A stretch of DNA of 64,000 nucleotides from Echinometra lucunter (GCA_029962745.1 CM057152.1:21489280-21553279), one strand, 5' to 3'; shown: positions 10,203-23,364, counted from the first letter of the stretch. A program made the numbers and translations. The notes: generated by a model not told the origin, from the letters alone.

Positions 10203-12933
10203 CCTTCACCACGATGAACCTCTTCCACATCATCTCTCAGATAAAAGAATTGTGTGACCATAAATACAGAAATTTTAATCATTCTTATTATCTAATTGTT
10301 TTCACCCTAAATTTTTTGTGGCATTTATAGGGCTATTCTAATGCTCTACCGGTATTCTTGTAGGAGACATGCAGACCTTTACAACAAGGTTTAATTGTCT
10401 AGGGTTTATAATCATGTATTAACTAAAAAAGATCACATTTCTTTTTGGTCCAAAAAATATCATTTTTTAAATGAGCCACTGTATATAATATTCTATTATA
10501 TTTCTATGACAGCTACGCTTATTCTTAAGTCATAATATGGTTAATCTGAGTATGATAGCTTTAATTTGGAATGAAAATGTAGACATGTCGCAAGTTTTGA
10601 CTAAACTATTGACACTTCCCCTAACTATTTAAAAAATATAAGTTCTGTATTGACATCACAATGGTTATCACCAATTATTTTGCCTAAAAGTCAGCTTGCT
10701 AAAGTAAAATGCTTGAGTGGGACCTGAATATGAGTTAAGCCATTTTACTTAGCCAAGTAAAATGCTAAGTAAAATACTAGTTTATAAAAGGCATTTTTTG
10801 GTCACATTTTCACAACTCATAATTTTAATCATTATGAATCATACTGACATTTTTATGCAATTCTATTTGATATATATACTATGAAGAAGAAACCTAACTT
10901 TTCTGTGAAGGGGAAAGTTGGAAGAAATGAGCGAAGTTGAAAATATTGGAGCACAACATTATTTTTTGCCAGGCCTATGTAAAACTGATGAGCCTGAATG
11001 TATGTATGACAAATTTATGCTATTTTTTACAAATGCAATGGACTATCAAATCATAATCTGAACAAAACCATTCTTCCTCTGGCCTGCGCATAATTCCACA
11101 GTCGGCAAAGGTACTGCACAATGATAGCCACTGCATATAAACAGTATTAAGAGTGCCTTTCAATACAGTACTGCAACTACTTTGGGAGAAATTTTCTAAA
11201 CACGTTTTCAAAGGAGACAGGAAAACAAAAATCTATAAGATTCATTGATCTAAGGGATCTGCTTTCCATTCATTTACTGTAGCTGCATTTTTTATTGAGT
11301 CAACATTCTCCTTATATGGGTCAGGTGACGGATTTTAATTTGGGCAGCAAATTTTACTGCAAGAAAATATAAAGCAAGAAGAACAAGTGAATCAACAAAT
11401 TACGCGATGCGTAATATATGTCCCCACCGGAAGTGTAGATTTTTGGAATGGTGTTAGTTTTTGTAATTTCTAGATCCTTCTAGGTAAATATGAGGTACTA
11501 TTGAGAAGAATATAATAGAATAGAATAAAAGAATAGAAGAGAAGCATTTTCATTGATTTTAAATAAATTTTTATAAAGTTGCATAATCAATTTCAAAATT
11601 CTATGAAGAAGTTTTGAAGCCCTCACCAAGGCCTTTCAAAATTTTAGTCGTTTCTCATCAACAGGAACCTTGGGAACCTTGAATTATCTTTTACGAAATA
11701 AACATTTCATCAAAAACACATCTCCTTTAATTTTGTAAATATCTCAACATGTTTTTTTTTCTCCATTCAAGCAGAATAGGGCAAGTATGCAAGGACATAT
11801 TTGCTATAATCTGGGAAAAGGGCATTAAAAATGATATTTTCTTTGAAATAAATTTCTAGTTTAGAGCATTTGTTTAAAAAAAAACCAACAGAAGATAAAA
11901 TGAGTGTTTGATTAACAGATAAGAACAACATGCCAATTTGCAATTCCAACTTGTTTTCCTAAATATTTTACCTTCTTTTTAATTGTTCGGGAGTTTTAAA
12001 CTTCATTATTTGCACTTTTTTGTATCAGTTTTCCTCCTTCCCCCAAAACCTTACCATGAGGGATTTTCAAATACAGTCTTCCACAAATCATAAAGGTAAT
12101 ATCTAAATTTTGAGATTAAAAAAAAATTAAATATAATTAAAGTTAGATATAAAAAATCATATACAGAAATCTTTATTTCAAAAAATCTTATTTATTTTAC
12201 AAGTATCAAAAGCCACCATATGCCCTTAATCCTATTCCAGCATTTCTTTAAAGTAAGACCAAATGGCAATGATTTCTAGAACACATGAAGGACATATGGC
12301 CACATCTTGGTGAACTATTTAATTAGGATCTGTTACAATTGCATCATGACGCACTTTGAAATCGTACACCCTATATCATGATATCATCAAGAGGCTCTTG
12401 TCCTCCATTACAAGCCCCCGTCCCCGCCCCTAAACATGAGCATTGCATCCTGTGGCCTACGAGCCAAATGGGAACAGGCCAGAGATGTAAATACCAACAC
12501 ATTGTTGGTATGCAATGGGCAAAGTGCCAATGTCTTGATGTATTGGATATGTCATGTTACTTCCTCAGTCTACATTCAAGACCCTGAAATCACGCATTTG
12601 GTAGTCATATGAGGATTCAAGGAAGATATGCTACGGTTAGCCTACATTAATCATGTGAGATAATTATCACTAAGAGAGAGAAAAAAATGTTTTCATGAAA
12701 AATAACCCCCTACAACTTGTAAAATGAAAAATTGAGCATTCATGCCTCACTCTACTACTTTGAGCCCACCTATTGAAGAATTCAAGTAAAAAAGTGTAGA
12801 GGCGGTACTACGTAGGAGGGAGAGGTCGAGGTCTTATAATATTATGAAGGAGGAAGTACAAGAGAGCAAGCAACATCCAAGTTTAGGTGGAAACATACGG
12901 TCTTTTCGGCATTGGCATAGAAAGGTCCTCATT
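10203..12933. other. Unannotated AT-rich stretch
   Basis: AT-rich noncoding sequence. No supported gene or repeat boundary found. Confidence 0.4.
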
Positions 12934-13075
12934 ACTGGGGGGGGGGGGGGGGGGTGGGGATGATTCCCCCATAGGTATATATTTATATACATATATTTAT
13001 ACACCCACTTCAGAAAGTGGGGGGGGGGGGAGGGGGATGCATACCCCTCATTCCCATCCCCCCATCCATGCCCCT
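12934..13075. repeat. Paired poly-G module
   Basis: Two G-runs (about 12938-12957 and 13019-13031) flank an AT-rich (atatata) core, with ccccc tracts after the second. The layout matches the poly-G modules seen around hAT-like ends elsewhere in the window, but clear termini are not visible here. Confidence 0.4.
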
Positions 13076-14265
13076 GCTTTCCATTTTCCATTCTCCCTGC
13101 TTCAAATCTCTACTTACATAGATTTACTATCTAAACTTATCCAAAGCTTTGGGAAATCTGCCAATAATCCACATTATCGTTTTCATTCACTTTCTGTTCT
13201 GATGGAGTACGTAGAATTGCAAAAGGGATGGCAAAATAAGAAGGTTCTGTATGTTGAATGATTTATAAACATTATGAAAAGGATTTTGTAAACTTCCAAG
13301 AAATATGAGTTCAGAAAGTATCATCGCTTGAATTGTTTATTTTTTTCAATTGGTCAACAGATGGCAGCATACAAATTGCAACAGAGGACAGTTTAATGAC
13401 GTACAGCAGTGAGTGTATGTGACTATACATGTACAGTGGTACACCCTAAATTTCTGCGACTTAAAGCAGGGACTACTCCAAAAGTTGATTAAAATTCTTA
13501 ATCTAATAGACTTATTGATCAAAATTTCATAATCTACTTTTGAAGTTGTCACTAATTACAATCAAATTAGATATTTCTAAACTAAGATATTTAGAAAGTA
13601 CAAGGTACTAAATTCCAAAGCCTTAATCAACTACATGGTAACTGTTGTTTAGAGTACAAAGTTCAGTCCTGACAATGTTTTTTCTGTTTTTTTTTTTCTG
13701 GTCAGTACTAGAGAAGTTGAAAGTAGTGCAAACTGTATGAACACTTAGAAACTGTCATATTCTGATGGCTTTGTGACAATTTATGAAGGAATATTGTTGT
13801 ATGTTTTCTCATTAACATTTTATGCTTGAAAGAGCAACTGGATGCTTCATTGTTTTGAAAAATAACCTTTTTGGTAAGGTTTGACATTTAACCTTTAAGC
13901 TTGCCTCATTTGGATGACAGAAAAAGAACACCATTGTCCATGATTATACAGAAAGATAAACCAGGCTATCAGTCTATATTGGGAAAATAGCCAACAAATC
14001 ATATACTCATCTAATACAAAAATACAAGTGAACTGAATGCAATCTGCAATGGCAAATGGAATTTTCATGATCATGATTGAAAATTGAACACTTCCTTGAA
14101 TAGACCTGATATCTAATGAATAATTTTTACCTCAGAACAAATATTAATTCTAGTGACATTTGAATTTTGTACCCTTTTAAAAAGGTTGCTTCTGCTCATT
14201 AAAGTGTGAAATAATTAAAGATTTTTCATTGTCATTTGATAGAAAAGACTCTGGGCTATCTACAT
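13076..14265. other. Unannotated stretch before assembly gap
   Basis: No gene or element supported. Confidence 0.4.
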
Positions 14266-14765
14266 NNNNNNNNNNNNNNNNNNNNNNNNNNNNNNNNNNN
14301 NNNNNNNNNNNNNNNNNNNNNNNNNNNNNNNNNNNNNNNNNNNNNNNNNNNNNNNNNNNNNNNNNNNNNNNNNNNNNNNNNNNNNNNNNNNNNNNNNNNN
14401 NNNNNNNNNNNNNNNNNNNNNNNNNNNNNNNNNNNNNNNNNNNNNNNNNNNNNNNNNNNNNNNNNNNNNNNNNNNNNNNNNNNNNNNNNNNNNNNNNNNN
14501 NNNNNNNNNNNNNNNNNNNNNNNNNNNNNNNNNNNNNNNNNNNNNNNNNNNNNNNNNNNNNNNNNNNNNNNNNNNNNNNNNNNNNNNNNNNNNNNNNNNN
14601 NNNNNNNNNNNNNNNNNNNNNNNNNNNNNNNNNNNNNNNNNNNNNNNNNNNNNNNNNNNNNNNNNNNNNNNNNNNNNNNNNNNNNNNNNNNNNNNNNNNN
14701 NNNNNNNNNNNNNNNNNNNNNNNNNNNNNNNNNNNNNNNNNNNNNNNNNNNNNNNNNNNNNNNNN
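14266..14765. other. Assembly gap (500 N)
   Basis: Exactly 500 undetermined bases, the same length as the gaps at 27307 and 49609, so the size is probably a placeholder. Confidence 0.99.
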
Positions 14766-15437
14766 AAACAATGCGAGCGCGCAGCGCGAGCTGAGAATTT
14801 TGATTTAACAATTTGTGTAAATCAAACAAAATAATGAAAGCTTGATGTGATTTTATCTTCATAAATCGATGGGGTGGGAAAAGGAGGAAAAGACTTACCA
14901 AGGAGGAGCAGACCTACATGTAGAATGGGGGAGCAGTAAAAAGGGATGAGAATAATGAGAGATGAGGAAGGATACGAAGAGGAAAAAGGAAGATAAAGAA
15001 AAAGATGCAAGAAGATCACGAAAAGAGAGAATAAGTACAAGAAGAAAATGAAAAAGAAGAATAACGAAGGAAAAGTGTACGCCTGAATTATATTGATTGT
15101 CATATTAACTTTATAATAACGTCGACATAATTATAAAACAGAATTCATCAGGTTCTTTATCATTACACCAATGATATGAACTTATGCACATATATGCCTA
15201 CGTCTTTTGCTTGATAGAACACCGACCCCCCCCCCCCCCCCCCTCCATTAGAGCGAGAACAATATTGTGCTCTCTCATTAATATTGATTTCGATAAGGAG
15301 ATCGGGAAACGCACGCCGTTAATAGTAATTTACATTATTTGTATACCACTTACGAGTGAAGAACAAAATATTATCTAAACGCTTAGGAAAATATAGAAAG
15401 AGAGAAGGAATTTCACCAACAAGGCAAACGCCAAGCG
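14766..15437. other. Unannotated sequence after the gap
   Basis: A purine-rich run (about 14870-15075) and a C-run (about 15226-15243). No supported gene. Confidence 0.4.
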
Positions 15438-16843
15438 TTGTCTCGCCTGCATATTGCAGTCATGAAGAGACTGCATGTCAAAACTATGCTATATGACTTC
15501 TGAGGCTGTCAGCAGTTTAGGGGGTGAATTGTGGTTCTGACAGTTTACATATGCAATAATGGTATAGGCCTACTTTATCCCTAGGAAATCAGATAACACT
15601 AAGAATGCTGTTAATACTATGAAGCTATAATTATTTCCATGCAAGTAAGGAAATGAATGTTAGTGAAAAAGAATGTAACTGATAATAATGTGAGTAAAAT
15701 TGTAAAATTAAATTAATTATTAAGGTGTTATGGCAAACTTATTGTTTGAAAAAATGGAGGAAAGGTTGTGCATGAAAGATAAATATAAAAACTTATTGTG
15801 TGTGATTTTTAGCCATCTTGCCTTCACTTTAGCAGTAGGGTTTTCTAAATTGATCTGTGTGCATATGATAAGTAAATGATAATTAAATAAATAAATAAAT
15901 GAATAAAAAAATAAATAAATAAATAAACAAATATATGAAAAACAGTAACAAGTAAAATACAAAATCTGGTTCAGGTATAGAGAGTAGTGAGTTCACTGCT
16001 ATTATACAGTAAACTGTAGAATGAACTCTGTTGAACTGAAGTAAAATGTTAGTGTTAAAAAGTATCAAATTATAAAGTTCATGTCATTACAGGAACAAAG
16101 TGGTGTAAATCATAGCACAGTGCCAGTCATGGAAAGTTCATTGACCTTTAACCTTAATCAAATTCAATTCACATTCAAACTTGACCTGCACCTTCAAGAG
16201 ATGGACCTCTGGTATGAATTTGGTGATTCCACGTCAAAGCTATAGAAAGTTATTAGGTGTACAACATAGCACAGTGCCAGTTATGAAAAGTTCATTGACC
16301 TTTGACCTTTGACCTTAATCAAATTCAACTCATACTCAAACTTGACCTGTGCCTTCAAGAGATGTACCTCTGGTATAAATTTGGTGATCCCACCTCGAAG
16401 CTATAGGAAGTTATTGTGTGTACAGCACAGTGCCAGTCATGGAAAGTTCATTGACCTTTGACCTTTGACCTTAATCAAATTCAACTCACATTCGAACTTG
16501 ACCTGCACCTTCAAGAGATGGACCTCTTGTATGAATTTGGCAATCCTACCTCGAAGGTATAAATAGTTATTGTGTGTACAATATAGCACAGTGCCAGTCA
16601 TGGAAAGTTCATTGACCTTTGACCTTTGACCTTATTCAAATTCGACTCATATTCGAACTTGACCTGCGCCTTCAAGAGATGGACCTCTGGTATGAATTTG
16701 GTGATCCCACCTTAAAGCTATAGAAAGTTATTGGGTGTACAACACAATTGTTGACGACGACGCCGCCGACGACGCCGACGACGCCTACGCCGACACCGGA
16801 AATAGTGATACCTATGTCTCGCTCCGCTACGCAGGCGAGACAA
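15438..16843. mobile_element. Non-autonomous element with short TIRs and internal tandem repeats (pearl/HINE-like)
   Basis: The ends form a 13-bp perfect inverted repeat: TTGTCTCGCCTGC at 15438-15450 and GCAGGCGAGACAA at 16831-16843. A further TGTCTCG (16815-16821) pairs with the right terminus, giving a terminal hairpin. The right half holds four tandem units (16111-16745), followed by a GAC/GCC-rich tract (about 16749-16797). There is no coding capacity. Short termini, a core of about 155-bp tandem repeats and a terminal hairpin resemble the pearl/HINE class of non-autonomous elements in marine invertebrates. The assignment is inference. Confidence 0.7.
16111..16745 (+). repeat. Four tandem about 155-bp units rich in TGACCT half-sites
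   Basis: Units start near 16111, 16265, 16421 and 16582 (spacing 154-161 bp) at the phrase agcacagtgccag. Most units contain TGACCTTTGACCT, a direct repeat of the nuclear-receptor half-site with one-base spacing (DR1), plus additional TGACCT copies. These are sequence matches only; no binding is shown. Confidence 0.9.
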
Positions 16844-18337
16844 AAATTAAATTAGTTGCACAGTTCACAGTAGGCTGTAAACAATAGAGAGGCTTCACAT
16901 GCGGCGGGAAAAGCTATTTAACCCCCCCCCCCCCCCCAAAAGAGTTTTAACTGGATTTGAATTTCTCTCTTCAATCTGCTTGTTGAATACTTCCTGGTAG
17001 ATATTCCAGAGTTGGATCTACGGGGGGGGGGGGGGGGAGAAGCCCGACCCCTCCCTCTATTGGCGGAGCAAAAAAGGGGGAAAGAAAGACAAAAAAAAAG
17101 AAAAGGGAAATGAGAGGAGAGAAAAAACATAGGAGGAAAACTGTTGAATTAGTCATAATTTGCACTATTGTTCGGCTAAACCGCTTTACTAATAAATATA
17201 GGTTTCTTTTTTCGACTCGCCGTATGGCCGCCGTAGAGCAAATGTGACCGAGGTATTACCATTTCATGTACGTTTATTGATATTTTTTTTGCATATTTAA
17301 ATATGCAAGCTATAGAATGCAGCTATATATACGATTAAGAGGTGAAGTACAAAGTTGGAAGGGAAACTATAGGCCAAAGAGGCTTTCGTATTACTAACTT
17401 TACGTCGGTAAATCATGTTTACTTTAGACACTGGGAATCTAATTTGCAATATTTGACACACACACATTGCAGATTAATTCCGATATTTGATAGAAAGAAT
17501 AAATCAACGGCAATATACACGTATTGTACAATTCAAACGTGAAGGTTAAAAAAAAATAGGTGAAGAAAAAATTTAGAAAAAATCACAGGAAGAAATGAAG
17601 TTGGATGAAAAAAAGGAACCATCAGAATTAAGTTGACAAAATTGAATATTGTAAGTAGAACAGGAAAATTGAAAGAAATGATTAAGCCCGCCCCCCCCCC
17701 CCAGCGGACTGGTTTGAAGGGGGATCACCATGCATAAAATCATGGTACTTGTGGAGGCCTCGGCCCCAGACCCCTTTGGTTCTGTGGCTCCTGGATGGTA
17801 ATCAAGAACACTAGGTCACAGAACACTCTAGATCACAGGGGAAATTTATATAAGAGAATAAAGACTGATCCCAGGTAAAAAGATCGTATAGATTTTCCTG
17901 TCCAATATCATGTCGGAGTGATTTAAATGTGTTAATTTGCATTTTAATTCACGTGATACTTTTCATCGGTCATTCAAAGTTCAGAATGGGATTAATAGAA
18001 GACGCTATAATTCCTTTATAAATACTCAACTCGATTCATGGTCAAGACTACCTAACTTTGATAATTTCAATATTTATTTTTAAGTGCTTTTGATTTCGTT
18101 CGAAGGTAAAGATGTTTGTAATGGTCTTACAAAGTAACGAAAGTACTTTTTGTTCTGAATTTCGGGCAATGAAATTTAAAAATTGTGCACTTAAGCTATA
18201 ATTACCGATATGACAGCTTGAGCATCCAATTTATTTCTTAAAGTTGAATTTAATGATATCTTATTCATTTGTCTTGCACGGCATCTGTATTATGTGTGAA
18301 TATATAAGTTTCTAGAATTTAAATGTTAAAACAAATG
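16844..18337. other. Noncoding stretch with homopolymer tracts
   Basis: C-run at about 16922-16937, G-run at about 17022-17037 and C-run at about 17690-17702. No supported gene. Confidence 0.4.
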
Positions 18338-18576
18338 CAGTGGCGTACCTAGGATTTTCCACGGGGGGGGGGGGCAAAATCGCCAAAAAAGTCCTCAACA
18401 GGATATAAAGGACATTTCACAGCAAAAACAAATTGACAAGTAAAATAAAAAAAGGTCTTCAATTTCTCGCCAGGGGGGGGGGGGGGGCAGGGATAGGTTC
18501 CTTGCATGGGTTGTGGCTCGTCAGCGGGGGGGGGGGGGGGGGGTAGTCTGCCCCCCCCCGTAGGTATACGCTTGTG
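18338..18576. mobile_element. hAT-like MITE with poly-G interior
   Basis: Starts CAGTGGCGTACCTAGG and ends TAGGTATACGCTTGTG, degenerate inverted ends of the CAGTGGCGTA type. The interior has three long G-runs and a C-run. The flanking octamers AACAAATG and AACATACG agree at six of eight positions, compatible with an old 8-bp hAT target duplication. Confidence 0.65.
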
Positions 18577-19451
18577 AACATACGTATAGTAAGAGTAAAA
18601 TTGATGTGCACTTTGGCTAAATTAAACATAGGCCTATGTTCAGCTCAAATTTGGATTTCAACAATGCCCTTAGTTTTCAGCCTTTTTTCCACAAAAAACG
18701 TTTGCATTTTATGTATTATTATTATTTTTTTGTCACAGTAGCGTTTCAATGTAATGATTTAAATGCCATCATATTTGGACCCAGGTATGATTTATATTGC
18801 ATCTTTTGCGAGGGTTTTTGCATTCGTTTACAAAGATGTTAAGGACAATTCCATATTTTTCCTTTTCACCCGACAATGCTGACTGTGTGGGCTCAGTGTG
18901 ATTAAAAAAAAAAAGAATCTTACCCGCGCCTGAACACTTACTTTCAGAAATTCAATATCTTAACGGTATGTTCTTCAAAATAAAACAACATGCTCGTGCT
19001 AAAGGGCTAAATCTTAATTGTTCTATTAAAGAAATGAAATCTAAATCTAATTGAACCTTGTCATATACTGAAACCCGAAACGAAAAATTATCAAAAAAAA
19101 TTGTGAAAGCGTAACTTTGGAAAATATATACCCCACTGGACTACGCACACCGATACAAAGACACAACGATATTCAGATCAGTGACAAGAGATCGGGCTTT
19201 TAATAGTTTGCATAAAACTCCGATATCGTGGACATAGAGGGCGCTCATGCAGAAACATCTTATCGGAGAGCCAACCGGGCGCAACCGGGGGTGTCAAAAG
19301 AAAAGATAAAAGTGCACGCTTCCGTTTTCGCTGCAAAAGGGCACGATGCCGTCTTGAATGGCAAGAGCCCTGACCCGTAGGAGAGAAAAATGGACAATGG
19401 AACGTTGAGCGGGTTCGCCGTGGAATATAAAGGTAAAGACGCACGCACACC
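18577..19451. other. Flank of the truncated retrotransposon
   Basis: Noncoding in appearance. The region 19140-19451 adjoins the broken end of Gmr1-like copy 1 and does not resemble the LTR sequence at 23365-24869, so the element lost its 3' part here. Origin unknown. Confidence 0.4.
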
Positions 19452-20100
19452 TTTGACAAGCCGCCTAAGACTGTCCGCATCACACGACTGAAGGATGCAG
19501 GCGCATTGATCAGCCCGAACGGCATCGTCTTGAACTGGTACAGTCCATCTGGCGTTAAAAACGCCGTTAAGGGTTTTGCCTCCTCGGTCAATGGCACCTG
19601 CCAATAACCCTTTGTAAGGTCGATCTTCGTGAAGTACTTATCATTCGCCAACTTCGCGAAAATCTCTTCCTGATCTGGTATTGGCTCAGCATCAGGCACA
19701 GTAACCAAGTTCAACTTTCGGAAATCGCAACAGAACCGATTTCTCCCGTCCTTCTTCTTTACAAGGACGATCGGAGATGCGTAGGGCGATGATGATGGCT
19801 CAATGACGTTATACTCCAACATATCTCCTTAATCTCGTCCTTTACTACTTGTCGAAGCGCATGGGGTAAAGGGTATGGTCTGCTTCGAATAGGCCTGTCA
19901 TCTGTAAGCTTGATATCATGAAAGCCTACCTTAGTCACCCCTGGCACATCGGTGAACACGTCACTATAAGCACGTGTTGAAGTTGTTTCTTCTGACGTTC
20001 AGACAGCGTGTCACTCATGGCGACGTCGTCGACGGTTTGAGTCTGTTGAAGATTTGGCAGTCGCAGGGGATCATCCCTTGGTGCCATGCTGTTGTCCACC
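19452..20100 (-). pseudogene. Reverse transcriptase fragment of Gmr1-like copy 1
   Basis: The - strand translation shows the N-terminal RT region FTDVPGVTKVGFHDIKL, then PYASPIVLVKKKDGR, the motif FTKIDLTKGYWQVPL carrying the first catalytic Asp, and MPFGLINAPASFSRVM. It breaks off after GGLSK near 19452, before the YxDD box, so the second and third catalytic aspartates are absent and the enzyme could not work. Frameshifts occur near 19960 and near 19824. It lies downstream of integrase on the same strand, which proves the INT-RT order in contiguous sequence. Beyond 19452 the translation no longer resembles RT. Confidence 0.88.
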
Positions 20101-20149
20101 ATTTCGACATCCTCTTCCTCTATCACCGAAGTCGCCGCCACATCCAGTG

Positions 20150-21240
20150 CTGTGGGTTGATCTGCTTCTGGCATTTGGTCTCGATCCCGTCGATGATACT
20201 TCTTCAAGAGATTGGCGTGGAACCGTCTTCCCAGTGTCAACACGGTAGTCCAACTTTCCTACAACATCAACAACACGAAAAGGACCTTTCCAATGCATTA
20301 GCAATTTATTTCGGTCAGTAGGTAGTAACAACAACACATCGTCACCCACCTTGAACGTCATGTTCCTTGCCTTTCGGTTGTACTGGATGCGATACTTGTC
20401 ATGGGACCGTTGCAGTTCACCACGGGCGAGCTCACACGTCTGCTGTAGCTTGCCCTTCAAATCGATGACATATTGGTACGTCGACTTGGTCTCTGGTTCT
20501 GCATGGTTATTGGTCCAAAGCTCCTTAATCACCATCAGTGGTCCTCGAGCAACCCGACCGTACAGCAGCTCAAATGGTGCAAATCCAGTACTGTCATGCG
20601 GAGTCTCCCTGTAAGCGAAAAGCAAAGCATCTACATATCTATCCCAGTCAACCGGCCTCTCTTCACACATCTTCTTAAGCATTGACTTAAGAGTTCTGTT
20701 GAACCTTTCCACTAGACCGTTGCAGGCTGGGTGGTACGGGGTAGTCGTAAAGTGAGTAATAGACAACAAACGGCTTACCTCTCCCATGAGGTCAGAGGTG
20801 AACTGTGCCCCTCTATCTGTCAGCATCTCCCGTCGCAATCCAACCCTCGAAAATATACTCAGCAAAGCCTCGGACACTGTTGTAGTATCAATATGGCGAA
20901 GGGGAATTGCCTCTGGATAGCGCGTAGCATAATCCATCAGAGTAAGGATATATCGGTTGCCCTTCTCTGTCACTGGGGCGATGGGTCCCACGATATCGAC
21001 TGCAGCTCTTCTGAATGGCTCGTCGATCAACGGAGTGGTTCCTAGGGGAACTTTCGTCACTCTGCCCTTGGGTAGCGATCTTTGGCAAACATCACACGAC
21101 CGACAGTACCGCTTGACGTCAGAGTGAAGTCCTTGTCAAAAGAAATTGCCATCAGTTTCTCTGCCGTCTTCTTGGAACCTAAGTGCCCTCCCATTATAGA
21201 CTCGTGAGCTATTTGCAATGCTTGTCTTCTGAACTTTTTC
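20150..21240 (-). pseudogene. Integrase of Gmr1-like copy 1, frameshifted
   Basis: The core contains AVDIVGPIAP (first Asp), LTDRGAQFTSDL (second Asp) and NGLVERFN (Glu), the DDE triad with 35 residues between the second Asp and Glu. It is followed by MHWKGPFRVVDVVGKL, the GPY/F module. Compared with copy 2, a one-base deletion near 21144 breaks the N-terminal HHCC zinc finger and an 8-base deletion near 20220 breaks the C-terminus. The catalytic core itself is open. Confidence 0.9.
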
Positions 21241-21479
21241 GGGACGATGAGCTGATAAGTCACATCTTCCTGTCTCCCACTGCGAACCTGGAATTCACGA
21301 TACAACAAATGATCCTTCATTATGAACTTCGTTTTGTTACCAGTACGACTCACCGACACTTCCTGTCTCTCAACCTTCATACGGATACTGTTGAGTGATG
21401 GGTCATTCTCCTGAACCCGCCGAAACTCATCTGCTGTAACCGACTCATTCTGGTCTGGAACATTGAGTGCCCTTAAGGG

Positions 21480-23052
21480 TGCAGTCTTCTTCTCCCGCTG
21501 TCGCCGGGTCTCTACTGCAAGCCCTACTTCAGTCGTAGCATTTACTGGAGTCCATGAACGATCTGGATCGAATGGCTTCCGGATACCTGGTCCATTCCCT
21601 AAGATGAGATCGTATACAGGTTTCTGCACGCATAAAACTTCCAAGTTACCAGTATAATAAGGAGTATCTACAAATACCTGTGCCACTGGAAACTTCCTGA
21701 CAGTCCAGTCAATCAGCAGGCATGTCTTCACAACTCCAGTCATCTGATCAGCCGAAACCAAACCAGCTCTTGCGATGGCAGTTGAACATCCGCTGTCTCG
21801 TAACACTTGGACAGGTTGATCATTGAGAAAGCCTCTCTTCACCGGCATGGACCTGACAGACTTACTTCCACAAGCTGCTGCACTCAGCATTGGCAAATCA
21901 TCTTCCTCTCTGAGCATGGGCGTATCACCATTCCTATCACATGAGGAGCGTGAATCTATGAGCAGACATCCGAAGTCTCCAACAACATTCTCAGAATCAC
22001 CAGAGTCTTCCATGTCTCGGTTGTCTTCTGGATGTGCTGATGATGTCGCTGTCGGCAAAGTAATGTCGTCGTTCTCCGACTTCTCTTTCTTCTTCCTTCT
22101 TGACTGGTTACTCTTCAGGCTGCTGTCGACATCAGTCAGTCCTGCTCCCAATCTTTCTGGTCTCAATCGGTTATCACAGTTCTTGGCGAAGTGTCCGTAG
22201 CTCCCACAGTTGTAGCACACCTTAGGGCTCTTCTGGGGACCAGCCTTCGGTTTCTCCTCCGCTTTAGATCTGTCTCCTTTGGACACTGTAGAAAAGGAAG
22301 AGGGGTTGCAAGAGTTACTGCTCTTACTACACTTACCATTCCATCCCGATTTAGTTTCTCTAAATCTTTCAGAGGATGGATTGAAAGAACCTTTGCTCTG
22401 TTGAAACTTACCACTGGACCATCCTGACCTAGCTTCAACATAACGTTCAGCAATTTCTACCAACTCTGTTAACGTCTTTGGATTCTGTTCTTTTATGAAT
22501 AACACTAAATCCCGTGAACTGCTGGAGTAGAACTGCTCCATTAGAATTAACTGAACTAAACTTATGACTCCTTCAAGTTCGAAAGTTCTAACCATTTTTC
22601 GAGATAACCCCCTAATCTATTTACAAACTGTGCGGCCGTTTCTCCGTTATCTGGACGAGCCGTGCGAAGTTTCTTCCTGTATCCTTCACTAGTTAAAGAA
22701 TATCGCTTTAGAATAGCTGACTTAAGTGTATGATAATCCTGAGCGTCCGAGTCTGACAACCTAGAATATGTATCTAATGCCTTACCTGTAAGCAATGCAA
22801 GTAAACTGGAAGTTTAGGGGGTCTGAGAGTTTGTGCAGTTCCCGCACTCCTTTCTCGATCCGCAGCTTTAGCTAATTCCAACTGTAGCGCCACTAATTCA
22901 CTTTCTTCTTTCACCCTAGCTCGCGATTCAGCGCGTTCTGCTCTAGCGATTTCCTGTTGCTCCCGAATGAAATCCTGCAACTCACTGCCACTAAGGCCTA
23001 GCGTTTCTCCAATACGCGTGAGTTTCTCTAACTCCATCGTCAACAGCAACAA
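21480..23052 (-). pseudogene. gag-protease region of Gmr1-like copy 1, broken
   Basis: Gag starts at MLLLTMELEKLTRIGE and carries the CCHC zinc knuckle CYNCGSYGHFAKNC, then a protease with LRDSGCSTAI (DSG active-site motif) and DLILGNGPG. Relative to copy 2 there is a deletion of roughly 110 bases near 22800 (after PPKLPV) and a 4-base deletion near 22565, so the polyprotein frame is broken twice before the nucleocapsid region. Confidence 0.88.
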
Positions 23053-23341
23053 TCACTCACACGAGAAATGGAACCAAGTGAATACTATTTTACTTACAGC
23101 TATGGAGCTTTAGCTTTTACCAGTGTCACAGTCTCAGCCAAATTCTATCTCCCTGGAAACTTCAGCACGCCACTGCTAATTGTCCTGTAAATGGATACCA
23201 AATAGAAACATGTACTGTAAGCCGAATTAAAGGACCTATCACATGCAGTAACAACAATCTTTTTACTGAGAGAGTATTTTTATATAATCAGTAATTATCT
23301 GTGACCAACAGTCCTATATTCCTAACATTTACGCTGTTTAT

Positions 23342-23359
23342 GTCCCTTCGCGGTCGCCA
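23342..23359 (-). other. Primer-binding site, tRNA-Arg type, copy 1
   Basis: On the element strand the 18-mer is TGGCGACCGCGAAGGGAC, starting with the complement of tRNA CCA. Its complement GTCCCTTCGCGGTCGCCA matches, apart from one base, the 3' end of metazoan tRNA-Arg (CCG/TCG). It sits 5 bases beyond the LTR end, as expected. Confidence 0.85.
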
Positions 23360-23364
23360 GAAAT

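Noticed and set aside
14229..14901. Frames of 171-213 codons across the first gap
   Set aside because: Made almost entirely of undetermined bases.
16111..16745. Functional nuclear-receptor enhancer
   Set aside because: The half-sites are seen, but with no expression or binding data a regulatory call is not justified; it is kept as a hypothesis in the findings.
19974..22427. Plus-strand frames across the retrotransposon
   Set aside because: They are antisense shadows of the gag-pol coding strand.
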